From NCBI GenBank assembly GCA_038234785.1, contig JBBQTC010000007.1, positions 1 through 64,000 on the forward strand: a stretch of DNA of 64,000 nt, in the 5' to 3' direction. Positions 29,971 to 37,870 of this stretch are shown here, in pieces. The notes beneath the pieces are model-generated. The model made no database searches and was not told the origin of the DNA. It saw only the letters and a program-made list of their open reading frames with translations. The first letter of the stretch is position 1. Every line of letters starts with the position of its first letter. Position numbers and translations under genes: made by a program. The DNA is from UBA668 sp038234785. Its GTDB lineage: Bacteria; Actinomycetota; Acidimicrobiia; Acidimicrobiales; Ilumatobacteraceae.

Positions 29971-30019
29971 TTCATGTCATCGCCCGAGGTGGGATTTCCG
30001 CCTCCGTCGATGACACGAA
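29971..30019. repeat. Intergenic repeat family 2, element D
   Basis: This 49-bp palindrome is the same length as element C at 18612-18660, with 38 identical positions. The left arm TTCATGTCATC is identical, the right arm GATGACACGAA has one change, and GCCTCC is kept in the inner arm. It lies between the MmpL promoter and the end of the acyl-CoA synthetase gene. Confidence 0.85.
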
Positions 30020-30035
30020 GCTGTATACGGCGCGA

Positions 30036-30084
30036 GGGCGGGCCAGGGCGGGGCGGGGTGGGGTGGGGGGCGGGGCGGGGCGGG
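30036..30084 (+). repeat. G-rich tract with quadruplex potential
   Basis: The plus strand carries at least eight runs of three or more Gs separated by one to three bases, ending at the stop codon of the minus-strand acyl-CoA synthetase gene. The purine strand could fold into a G-quadruplex. The transcript of the minus-strand genes would carry the C-rich complement. Confidence 0.7.
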
Positions 30085-31473
30085 TCAGCCGAGGAGGTTC
30101 TTCTGCACCTTGCCCATGGCGTTGCGTGGCAACGCCTCGACGACCCGGATCTCCCTCGGGCGCTTGTGGATCGACAGCAGGGATGCCACGTGCTCGATGA
30201 GCTGCGCGGCGTCGACACTGCCCTCGGCGGGCACAACGAAGGCGACGATTCGCTGACCGAGGTCGTCATCGGGAACTCCGATCACCGCGACCTCGTGCAC
30301 CGAGGCGTGCGCGAGCAGCGCTTCCTCCACCTCGCCGGCGCCGACCTTGAATCCGCCGGTCTTGATGATGTCCATCGACTGCCGACCGACGATGCGATGG
30401 AAGCCGCCCTCGTCGATCAGGGCGGCGTCGCCGGTGCGGAACCACTCCCCCGCGAACGATGCCGCCGTGACCTCGGGCCGATGGAGGTACCCGTCGAACA
30501 TCGTCGGCCCGTTCACCTGCAGCTCGCCGATGGTCATCCCGTCGTGCGGTACAGGTTCACCGTCGTCGCCGACGACACGCGTCCGCACCCCCTCGATCGG
30601 CACCCCGACCCAGCCGGGTCGCCGTTCACCATCGGCGCGAGTGCTCAGCGTGATCAGGGTTTCGGTCATGCCGTACCGCTCCACCGGCTCATGACCCGAG
30701 AACGAGCGGAGCCGATCGAACACCCCGACCGGCAAGGGAGCGCTGCCGGACACGAGGAGACGGGCGCTCGACAGCGCCGCAGCGAACTGCGGCTCGGCAC
30801 AGACGCGACTCCAAACGGTGGGCACGCCGAAGTACAGCGAGCCACCGGCCGACGCATATGCCTCGGCGGTGGGACGACCGGTGTGCACCAGCCGGGAACC
30901 TGTCCGCAGCGCACCGAGGACACCAAGTACCAGACCGTGCACGTGGAACAGCGGCAGTCCGTGGACCAGTGTGTCGTCGCCATCCCACTGCCACGCGGCA
31001 GCCAGCCCATCGAGACCCGCCGCGATCGCTCGCCTCGACAGGACCACCCCCTTGGGGGCGCCGGTCGTGCCCGACGTGTAGATCACGAAAGCGGTCGCGT
31101 CGGCATCCGGCTCCGGCATGGGCGATCCGATTTCTGCTGCGTCGACTCGAGGCAGCGCGACGTCGTCCCACTCCGGCCGACCGACGACGGCGACAGCCCC
31201 GGAGTCGCGCAGGATGTGCTCCCGTTCGAGCGGTCCGGCATCGGGGGCGACCGGTACGACCGGGACCCCTGCGGCGAGCGCCCCGAGCACGGCGACGACC
31301 GTGTGCAGCGTCGGCTCGGCGTCGACGGCGACCGCCTGCATCCCTGCGACCTGGGTCGCAACTCCGGCGGCACGGGCCGCCAACCGTTCCCAGCTGATCA
31401 ACTCGCCGGCGACCGAGACCGCGTCGGGACGGTCAGGAAATCGTCCGTGCAGCGCCGGCAGCAGCTCTGTCAT
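30085..31473 (-). CDS. MatB-like acyl-CoA synthetase
   Basis: This 462-residue ANL-superfamily ligase has the ATP loop FVIYTSGTTGAPKGVVLS and acceptor motif VERYGMTET. The hinge segment is FHRIVGRQSMDIIKTGGFKVG, and the C-terminal end EALPRNAMGKVQKNLLG includes the catalytic lysine. The short length and the tail resemble malonyl-CoA synthetase (MatB), though several acyl-CoA ligases share them. The ATG at 31473 lies four bases after the TetR stop, giving an operon tetR-acs. Control by that TetR protein is likely. Confidence 0.85.
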   Translation of the reverse strand: MTELLPALHGRFPDRPDAVSVAGELISWERLAARAAGVATQVAGMQAVAVDAEPTLHTVVAVLGALAAGVPVVPVAPDAGPLEREHILRDSGAVAVVGRPEWDDVALPRVDAAEIGSPMPEPDADATAFVIYTSGTTGAPKGVVLSRRAIAAGLDGLAAAWQWDGDDTLVHGLPLFHVHGLVLGVLGALRTGSRLVHTGRPTAEAYASAGGSLYFGVPTVWSRVCAEPQFAAALSSARLLVSGSAPLPVGVFDRLRSFSGHEPVERYGMTETLITLSTRADGERRPGWVGVPIEGVRTRVVGDDGEPVPHDGMTIGELQVNGPTMFDGYLHRPEVTAASFAGEWFRTGDAALIDEGGFHRIVGRQSMDIIKTGGFKVGAGEVEEALLAHASVHEVAVIGVPDDDLGQRIVAFVVPAEGSVDAAQLIEHVASLLSIHKRPREIRVVEALPRNAMGKVQKNLLG

Positions 31474-31477
31474 GACA

Positions 31478-32080
31478 TCAGGTTCGCGCCGACGCGATGC
31501 GACCCGCCAGCCGGTCGAGGAACTCGGCGAAACACCTGTTGAGCCGCCGGCGATCACCGGTGGCCAGCAGGTCGATCACCAGCCCGGTGAACGTGGCCTT
31601 GGCGAGCGAGGCCTCGAGCACGGCGCGATCGTGGCTGAGTCCATCGTGCTCCAGCCGGTGTTCGACGTCGTGCCGCCAGACCCCGATCTGATCGGCCCGG
31701 AACGCGCCGGCCAACCCGGTGACCTTGGTGTCCAGCGCGGCGGCTTCGTAGTTGAGCCGCACCGTCGCGAGGTTCGACGGCGACTCGTTCATCCATCGCC
31801 ACCAGCGCCGATACAGCTCGACCATCGTCAGCTGCGGGCTCCGGGCGAGCCAGGCGTCCTGCACCGCGATCTGCTGGTCGATCGCTCGTTGGAGCGCGGT
31901 GGCGACGAGTTCGTCCTTGGACCCGAAGTGGTGGACGAGGCGATTGATGCTGACGTCGAGCGACGCGGCCATTGGACGCAGCGTCGCCTGGGCCAGGCCG
32001 TTCTCGGCGAGGTACACCACGATGCGGTCGAGGAGCTCCTGGCGGCGCTCGAGGTCGGGGGTGCGGGCCACGGGCGGCAC
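31478..32080 (-). CDS. TetR/AcrR-family regulator
   Basis: This 200-residue protein has an N-terminal TetR helix-turn-helix (RRQELLDRIVVYLAENGLAQATLRPMAASLDVSINRLVHHFGSKDEL). The ligand domain is helical and divergent. The GTG at 32080 is used; a second GTG three codons later is possible. It starts nine bases after the stop of the UPF0324 gene and ends four bases before the acyl-CoA synthetase. It may therefore be read from the hut operon as well as from its own promoter. It probably regulates the synthetase. Confidence 0.88.
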   Translation of the reverse strand: MPPVARTPDLERRQELLDRIVVYLAENGLAQATLRPMAASLDVSINRLVHHFGSKDELVATALQRAIDQQIAVQDAWLARSPQLTMVELYRRWWRWMNESPSNLATVRLNYEAAALDTKVTGLAGAFRADQIGVWRHDVEHRLEHDGLSHDRAVLEASLAKATFTGLVIDLLATGDRRRLNRCFAEFLDRLAGRIASART

Positions 32081-32089
32081 CCTAACGCG

Positions 32090-33118
32090 TCAGAGCGAGG
32101 ACACCTTGACCGCCGCGAGCGACACGACCGCGACCAGGGCCCAGCTGCCCAGGCCCAGCATCAGTGGCTTTCCGCCCACCGCGCGGAGCTTGCGCAGGTC
32201 GACGTTGCTACCCAGACCGACGAGCCCCATGCCCAGCAGGATCGTCTCTGCGTCCTGGATGTGCGGGAGCCACCACGTGGGGATGATGCCCGACGAACGG
32301 AGGGCGACCGCGACGAGGAAGAGCACGATGAACAAGGGCAGAAGGGGCGGACGCTTGGCACCGGCGATCGCGTCGGCTCCGACGCGACGCCGGGCGGAGA
32401 TGGCGACGCCGGCCAACAGCGGCGCCAGCAACGCGACGCGGGTGAGCTTGACGATGACTGCCAGCTTCAACGACGCCGCGCCGTGTGTCGACGCCGCGGC
32501 GACCACCTGTCCCACATCGTGCACCGACGCACCGACCCACGCGCCGAACTGGGCATCGGGGAGGCCGAGGAGCGTCCCGATGGCCGGAAGGACGGCGATC
32601 GCCAGCGTGCCGCAGAGGGTCACCAATGCGATCGCGTAGGCGACCTCTTCCTCGGTCGAGTCGGCGAACGGCTCGACGGCGACGATGGCCGAGGCGCCGC
32701 AGATGCTGTAGCCCGTGGCCATCAGCAACCCCAACGACGGCTTCAGGCCGAGCCGCTTCGCCAACCACTGCGTCCCGAAGAACGTCGCCGCAACCACCAC
32801 GACGACGGCGGCCAGGGCCCGCGGGCCGAGCTTGCCCAGCTCCGACAGCGAGAGGCGAAACCCCAGCAAGACGATGCCTGCCCGCAGGATTCGCTTCGCC
32901 GAGAACCGCAGGCCGGGTCGGTACGACTCCTCGATCCGGCCGAACGTCGCGCCGAGGATGCCGATCGTGACCGCGATGACGTGCGGAGAGATGACATCGA
33001 TCCGTTTGTGGACGAAGAACCCGACCAACGCGACCACGAGGGCCACGGTGATCCCGGGGAGCAACGGCGCGACCTTGCCGGGCGCCGAGTTCGATGCGTT
33101 CGTCTCCTGATCCGTCAT
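32090..33118 (-). CDS. UPF0324 (YeiH-type) membrane protein
   Basis: This 342-residue polytopic membrane protein has about ten hydrophobic segments. It carries the family pattern ILRAGIVLLGFRLSLSELG, GYSICGASAIVAVEPFADSTEEEVAYAIALVTLCGTLAI and FGAWVGASVHDVGQVVAAAS. The UPF0324 family is annotated as putative sulfate/sulfonate exporters, but transport substrates are largely unproven. The ATG overlaps the hutI stop by four bases, so it is translated with the histidine-degradation genes. A role in moving a pathway compound is possible but not shown. Confidence 0.9.
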   Translation of the reverse strand: MTDQETNASNSAPGKVAPLLPGITVALVVALVGFFVHKRIDVISPHVIAVTIGILGATFGRIEESYRPGLRFSAKRILRAGIVLLGFRLSLSELGKLGPRALAAVVVVVAATFFGTQWLAKRLGLKPSLGLLMATGYSICGASAIVAVEPFADSTEEEVAYAIALVTLCGTLAIAVLPAIGTLLGLPDAQFGAWVGASVHDVGQVVAAASTHGAASLKLAVIVKLTRVALLAPLLAGVAISARRRVGADAIAGAKRPPLLPLFIVLFLVAVALRSSGIIPTWWLPHIQDAETILLGMGLVGLGSNVDLRKLRAVGGKPLMLGLGSWALVAVVSLAAVKVSSL

Positions 33119-34275
33119 CCGAGACCGCCACCCTCGATCACGCGATGGATCAGCGGTACACCGGGGCGGTAGACGAGATGCGTGTAGGACGGCGCGTCGA
33201 GCACGCAGAAGTCGGCACGCATCCCGGGCGAGATGCCGCCCACATCGTCGCGGCGCAGGGCTTTCGCTCCCCCGGCGGTCGCCGCGCGGAGTGCCTCGTC
33301 GGCGGTCATCCCCATGTCGCGCACGGCGAGCGCGATGCACAGCGACATCGACGTGGTGTAGCTGCTGCCCGGATTGCAGTTGGTGGCGATCGCCACGCAC
33401 GCGCCGGCGTCCATCACACGACGAGCGTCCGGGTACGGCTGGCGCGTGCTGAACTCGGTGGCGGGCAAGAACGTGGCGACGGTGTCGCTGCCGGCGAGCG
33501 CGTCGATGTCGGCGTCGGTCAGGAACGTGCAGTGATCAGCCGACGCGCATCCCATCTCGACGGCCAGTTGCACGCCAGGACCGTGGCCGAGTTGGTTGGC
33601 GTGGAGACGCAGGCCGAGACCAGCTGCCCGACCGGCGGCGAGCACTGCGCGCGACTGATCGGCGTCGAACGCGCCGACCTCGCAGAACGCATCGATCCAG
33701 CGCGAGTGCGGCACCGCGGCAGCGAGCATCTCGTTGCAGACGAGGTGCACGTAGTCGTCCGCGCGGCCGACGAACTCGGGGGGCACGACGTGCGCTCCGA
33801 GAAAGGTCGACTCCTGGGTGAACCGCCGACCGATCTCGAGGCAACGCGCCTCGTCGACGACGTCGAGCCCGTAGCCCGACTTGATCTCGACGGTCGTGAT
33901 GCCTGCATGGCGCGCCTCGTTGCGGCGGGCGTCGGTGAGCCGCATCAGTTCGTCGTCGCTCGCGGAGCGGGTGGCGGCGACCGACACGACGATGCCACCC
34001 GCCTCGTACGGCCGGCCGGCCATCCGGGCGACGAATTCCTCGCTGCGGTCGCCTGCGAACACGAGATGCGTGTGGCTGTCGACGAAGCCGGGCACGACGC
34101 AGCGGCCCTCGGCGTCGATGCGATTGTCGGCGACCAGCCCCGACGGCCCGACGGCGATGATGCGATCACCGTCGAAGACGACGCTCGCATCGGTGATCAG
34201 GCCGAGCGGACCGTCTCCGAGCGTGGAATCGTTCGTCACGAGCAGCCCGATCCGGTCGAGCACGGTGGTGGTCAT
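33115..34275 (-). CDS. hutI: Imidazolonepropionase
   Basis: This 386-residue amidohydrolase opens the imidazolone ring to N-formimidoyl-glutamate, the third step of histidine breakdown. Metal-binding residues appear in GFVDSHTHLVFAGDR. The substrate segment is EIKSGYGLD, and later histidines lie in LHANQLG and SADHCTFL. The aspartate-region NCNPGSSYTTSM is typical of HutI. The start overlaps the hutF stop (ATGA) and the stop overlaps the UPF0324 start (ATGA), giving tight coupling on both sides. The length is close to the family norm of about 400. Confidence 0.96.
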   Translation of the reverse strand: MTTTVLDRIGLLVTNDSTLGDGPLGLITDASVVFDGDRIIAVGPSGLVADNRIDAEGRCVVPGFVDSHTHLVFAGDRSEEFVARMAGRPYEAGGIVVSVAATRSASDDELMRLTDARRNEARHAGITTVEIKSGYGLDVVDEARCLEIGRRFTQESTFLGAHVVPPEFVGRADDYVHLVCNEMLAAAVPHSRWIDAFCEVGAFDADQSRAVLAAGRAAGLGLRLHANQLGHGPGVQLAVEMGCASADHCTFLTDADIDALAGSDTVATFLPATEFSTRQPYPDARRVMDAGACVAIATNCNPGSSYTTSMSLCIALAVRDMGMTADEALRAATAGGAKALRRDDVGGISPGMRADFCVLDAPSYTHLVYRPGVPLIHRVIEGGGLG

Positions 34276-35618
34276 ACATCCTCCTCCGAGACCTGGGCGA
34301 TGGCACGCGCCAGCGAACCGGCCACGTCGACGGACAGGTGCAGCCCCTCGGCGACCACGGTACGTCCGCCGACCACGACGTGGTGCACGTCGGCGGCCGA
34401 CGCCGCGAAGACCACCGACGCGAGGGCGGATCCGGCGGTGGAGCCTGCGGTCCGCACGGAGTCCAACCGGACCGAGACCAGATCGGCGAGCGCGCCGACC
34501 TCGATGACGCCGGCTTCGGCCCATCCCAGGCTGCGCTGCCCGTCGGCCGTTGCCGCATGGAGCAAGGACGGCGCGTCGTGGCTGCCGCGCTGGTTCGACG
34601 CCAGCCGTTCGTCGAGTTCCACCGCTCGTGCCTCCTCGAACATGTCGATGACGGCGTGGGAGTCCGAGCCGAGGCTGATCCGGGCGCCCGCATCGCGCAG
34701 CAGCCGTGCCGGGCCGATGCCATCCGCGAGATCACGTTCGGTCGTGGGGCACATGCAGATCGTGCATCGGTGCTCGCCGTGCATCGCGACATCGGCCGCG
34801 GTGAGGTGGGTCGCGTGCACCGCTGTGCATCTCGCTCCGAGCACACCCTGCTCCCCGAGCAGCGCGGTGGGGGTGAGCCCGTACTCGGCGAGACACTCCT
34901 CGTTCTCCGCCGGCTGCTCGGAGACGTGAACGTGGATCGGTGCGTCGTGAGCAGCCGCCCACTCGGCCACGGTAGTCATCGCTCGCGGGTCCACCGCGCG
35001 AACCGAATGGATCGCCGCGCCGACACGCACGTCGGGGGAACCTCCGTCGAACGCGGCGACTCGCTCGGCCCACGCATCTGCGGTGCCGTCGCTGAACCGC
35101 CGCTGCACCTCGTTGGGCGCCACCCCGATCCCACCGTGGAGATAGCACGTGTCGAGGAGCGTGAGGCGCAGGCCGGCGGCAGCGGCGGCGGCAGCGAGCA
35201 CCCGGCTCATCTCGTTCGGATCGGTGTACCGGACACCGCCGGGCGCGTGGTGGAGGTAGTGGAACTCGCCGACGCTGGTGATCCCGGCGAGCACCATCTC
35301 CGCGTACACCGCCCGGGCGAGATCGAAGTAGGTGTCGGGTGTGAGTGCGGCGGCGAACCGATACATCTGGTCCCGCCACGTCCAGAACGACCCGGTACCG
35401 ACCTGGGTTCGACCCCGCAGCGCACGATGAAAGGCATGGCTGTGCGCATTGGCCATGCCGGGCATCGTCAGGCCGTCCAACCGAGTGGCATCGGGCGGGC
35501 GGGGGACGCCGGGATGGATGCCCGTGATGCGTCCACCGTCGACCTCGACACACACGTCGGCGGTTGCAGCGCCCGCGCCCAGCCAAGCGAGCTCGCACCA
35601 GTAGCGGGACACCGTCAC
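34272..35618 (-). CDS. hutF: Formimidoylglutamate deiminase
   Basis: This 448-residue amidohydrolase converts N-formimidoyl-L-glutamate to N-formyl-L-glutamate plus ammonia. It begins VSRYWCELAWLG and carries PGMANAHSHAFHRALRGRT with the zinc histidines, HVSEQPAENEECL in the middle, and ISLGSDSHAVIDMFEEARAVELDERL near the C-terminus; all are HutF features. The GTG at 35618 starts one base after the deformylase stop. HutF normally works with HutG (N-formylglutamate deformylase). No hutG is in this operon, but a peptide deformylase homologue lies directly upstream. Confidence 0.95.
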   Translation of the reverse strand: MTVSRYWCELAWLGAGAATADVCVEVDGGRITGIHPGVPRPPDATRLDGLTMPGMANAHSHAFHRALRGRTQVGTGSFWTWRDQMYRFAAALTPDTYFDLARAVYAEMVLAGITSVGEFHYLHHAPGGVRYTDPNEMSRVLAAAAAAAGLRLTLLDTCYLHGGIGVAPNEVQRRFSDGTADAWAERVAAFDGGSPDVRVGAAIHSVRAVDPRAMTTVAEWAAAHDAPIHVHVSEQPAENEECLAEYGLTPTALLGEQGVLGARCTAVHATHLTAADVAMHGEHRCTICMCPTTERDLADGIGPARLLRDAGARISLGSDSHAVIDMFEEARAVELDERLASNQRGSHDAPSLLHAATADGQRSLGWAEAGVIEVGALADLVSVRLDSVRTAGSTAGSALASVVFAASAADVHHVVVGGRTVVAEGLHLSVDVAGSLARAIAQVSEEDV

Positions 35619-35619
35619 G

Positions 35620-36195
35620 TCAGGAGCCGACTCGCTCGACGAACTCGGTGATGCGCTCGATGAACGCGGCTCGGTGGAACCGCTCGAACTGCTCCCACGT
35701 CGTGAGCGAGGTGGTGTCGAACACCTTGTCGAGGAACAGCAGTCCGTCGAGGTGGTCGAGCTCGTGCTGGAAGGTTCCCGCCGTGAGTCCCCGCTTGATC
35801 TCGTCGTGCTCGACGCCGCCACGGTCCCAGTAGCGGACGCGCACGTTCACGTTGCGCATCACGTTGCCGCGCATGTTCGGCACCGAGAGGCATCCCTCGT
35901 TGATCTCCACCAGTTCGTCGTCGAGTGGTTCGACCACCGGGTTGACCACGACCGTCAGCGGGATCGCCGGCTTGTACGGATAGCGCGGGTTCTGTGTGAC
36001 CTCGATCGTCGCGATGCGCACCAGTTCACCGATCTGCGGGGCAGCGATGCCGGCGCCGTTCGCCGCGTGCATGGTGTCGATGAGATCGTCGATGAGGGTC
36101 TGCATGGCCGGCGACGCGAGCTCGTCGCGTGTCACCTCGTGTGAGCGCTCTCGCAGCGTCGGGTTGCCGACGTGCAGGATCTCGCGAACGGTCAT
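35620..36195 (-). CDS. def: Peptide deformylase homologue inside hut operon
   Basis: This 191-residue iron/zinc hydrolase of the peptide deformylase family has all three motifs: GAGIAAPQIG (residues 47-56), EGCLSVP with ligand C102, and QHELDHLDG with H144, catalytic E145 and H148. The C-terminus extends past the usual end with TTWEQFERFHRAAFIERITEFVERVGS. It starts one base after hutU and ends one base before hutF. This placement suggests it removes the formyl group from N-formylglutamate in place of HutG. The classical role on formyl-methionine of new proteins remains possible, and sequence alone cannot decide. Confidence 0.93.
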   Translation of the reverse strand: MTVREILHVGNPTLRERSHEVTRDELASPAMQTLIDDLIDTMHAANGAGIAAPQIGELVRIATIEVTQNPRYPYKPAIPLTVVVNPVVEPLDDELVEINEGCLSVPNMRGNVMRNVNVRVRYWDRGGVEHDEIKRGLTAGTFQHELDHLDGLLFLDKVFDTTSLTTWEQFERFHRAAFIERITEFVERVGS

Positions 36196-36196
36196 C

Positions 36197-37870
36197 TCAG
36201 CCCTCGCGCATCGGGATGCGCACCCCGCGCTCGTCGGCGACGTCGATGGCTCGTTCGTAGCCGGCATCGGCATGGCGGATGACACCCATGCCGGGGTCGT
36301 TGAGCAGCACCCTCGACAACTTCTCCGCGGCGAGGTCGGTGCCGTCGGCCAGACACACCATCCCTGCGTGGATGCTGCGGCCGATCCCCACGCCACCACC
36401 GTGATGGATACTCACCCAGGTGGCGCCCGACGAGGTGCTGACGAGCGCGTTCAGCAACGGCCAGTCGGCGATCGCATCGGACCCGTCCATCATCGCTTCG
36501 GTCTCGCGGTAGGGCGACGCCACCGAGCCGGAGTCGAGGTGGTCGCGGCCGATGACGATCGGTGCCTTCAGTTCGCCGCGCTTGACCATCTCGTTGAACC
36601 GAAGACCGAGGCGGTGCCGCTCGCCGTAGCCGAGCCAGCAGATGCGGGCCGGCAACCCCTGGAACGCCACCTGCTCGGCCGCCATCTTGATCCAGCGATG
36701 CAGGTGCTCGTCGTCGGGGAACTCCTCGAGCACGGCGCGGTCGGTGGCGGCGATGTCGGCCGGGTCGCCGCTGAGCGCCACCCAGCGGAACGGTCCCTTG
36801 CCCTCGCAGAACAGTGGGCGGATGTAGGCGGGAAGGAAGCCCGGATAGTCGAACGCCCGCTCGAAGCCTCCGAGTTTGGCCTCGGTGCGCAGGCTGTTGC
36901 CGTAGTCGAAGACCTCACTGCCCTTGTCCATGAACCCGACCATCGCCCGGCAGTGTGCGGCCATGCTCTCCCGGCTGCGACGGATCAGCTCCTGCGGATT
37001 GGTGCGCGCCATCTCCGCAGTCGCCTCGGGAGTGAGGTCGACAGGGACGTAGCTCAGTGGGTCATGGGCGCTGGTCTGGTCGGTGACGATGTCGGCGGGG
37101 AAGTCCATCTCCAGCAACTGCGGCACCAGCGTCGCAGCGTTGCCGACGAGTCCGACCGAGAGCGGGCGGCGCTCGTCGCGGGCTTGGATGCACCGACGCA
37201 CGGCGTCCTCGAGCGAGTCGGCGATCTCGTCGAGGTAGCGATGCTCCTTGCGACGCTCGACCCGCCACGGGTCGACGTCGATGCACAGTGCGACACCGCC
37301 GTTCATGGTGACCGACAGCGGTTGGGCGCCGCCCATGCCGCCCAGACCCGCAGTGAGCGTGATGGTGCCGGCGAGCGTGCCGTCACCCGAACCGACCGCG
37401 AGCCGACGGCGAGCGATCTCGGCGAAGCACTCGTAGGTGCCCTGGAGGATGCCCTGCGTGCCGATGTAGATCCACGATCCGGCCGTCATCTGGCCGTACA
37501 TGGTGAGCCCCATGGCCTCGAGCCGACGGAACTCCTCCCACGTGCCCCATTCCGGCACGAGGTTGCTGTTGGCGAGCAGCACCCGCGGCGCCCACTCATG
37601 GGTGCGGAACACCCCGACGGGCTTGCCGGACTGCACCAGCATCGTCTCGTCACCCTTGAGGGTTCGCAACGTGCGAGCCATGGCATCGAAGGCATCCCAG
37701 CTCCGCGCAGCCCGACCCGTGCCGCCGTAGACGACGAGGTCGTCGGGTCGTTCGGCGACCTCGGGGTCGAGGTTGTTGTGGAGCATCCGGTACGCGGCCT
37801 CTTGCGGCCACCCCAAACAGTTCAGGTCGGTCCCTCGGGGGGCACGAACCGGGCGAGCGCCGGCAGACAT
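36197..37870 (-). CDS. hutU: Urocanate hydratase
   Basis: This 557-residue NAD-dependent lyase makes imidazolone propionate from urocanate, the second step. The length and the segments LVVYGGTGRAARSW, ITLTAGLGGMGGAQPLSVTMNGG, SEVFDYGNSLRTEA and WVSIHHGGGVGIGRSIHAGMV are typical. The active-site cysteine region (PAYIRPLFCEGKGPFRWVAL) is intact. The ATG overlaps the hutH stop (ATGA). The gene is tightly coupled to hutH before it and the deformylase after it. Confidence 0.97.
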   Translation of the reverse strand: MSAGARPVRAPRGTDLNCLGWPQEAAYRMLHNNLDPEVAERPDDLVVYGGTGRAARSWDAFDAMARTLRTLKGDETMLVQSGKPVGVFRTHEWAPRVLLANSNLVPEWGTWEEFRRLEAMGLTMYGQMTAGSWIYIGTQGILQGTYECFAEIARRRLAVGSGDGTLAGTITLTAGLGGMGGAQPLSVTMNGGVALCIDVDPWRVERRKEHRYLDEIADSLEDAVRRCIQARDERRPLSVGLVGNAATLVPQLLEMDFPADIVTDQTSAHDPLSYVPVDLTPEATAEMARTNPQELIRRSRESMAAHCRAMVGFMDKGSEVFDYGNSLRTEAKLGGFERAFDYPGFLPAYIRPLFCEGKGPFRWVALSGDPADIAATDRAVLEEFPDDEHLHRWIKMAAEQVAFQGLPARICWLGYGERHRLGLRFNEMVKRGELKAPIVIGRDHLDSGSVASPYRETEAMMDGSDAIADWPLLNALVSTSSGATWVSIHHGGGVGIGRSIHAGMVCLADGTDLAAEKLSRVLLNDPGMGVIRHADAGYERAIDVADERGVRIPMREG

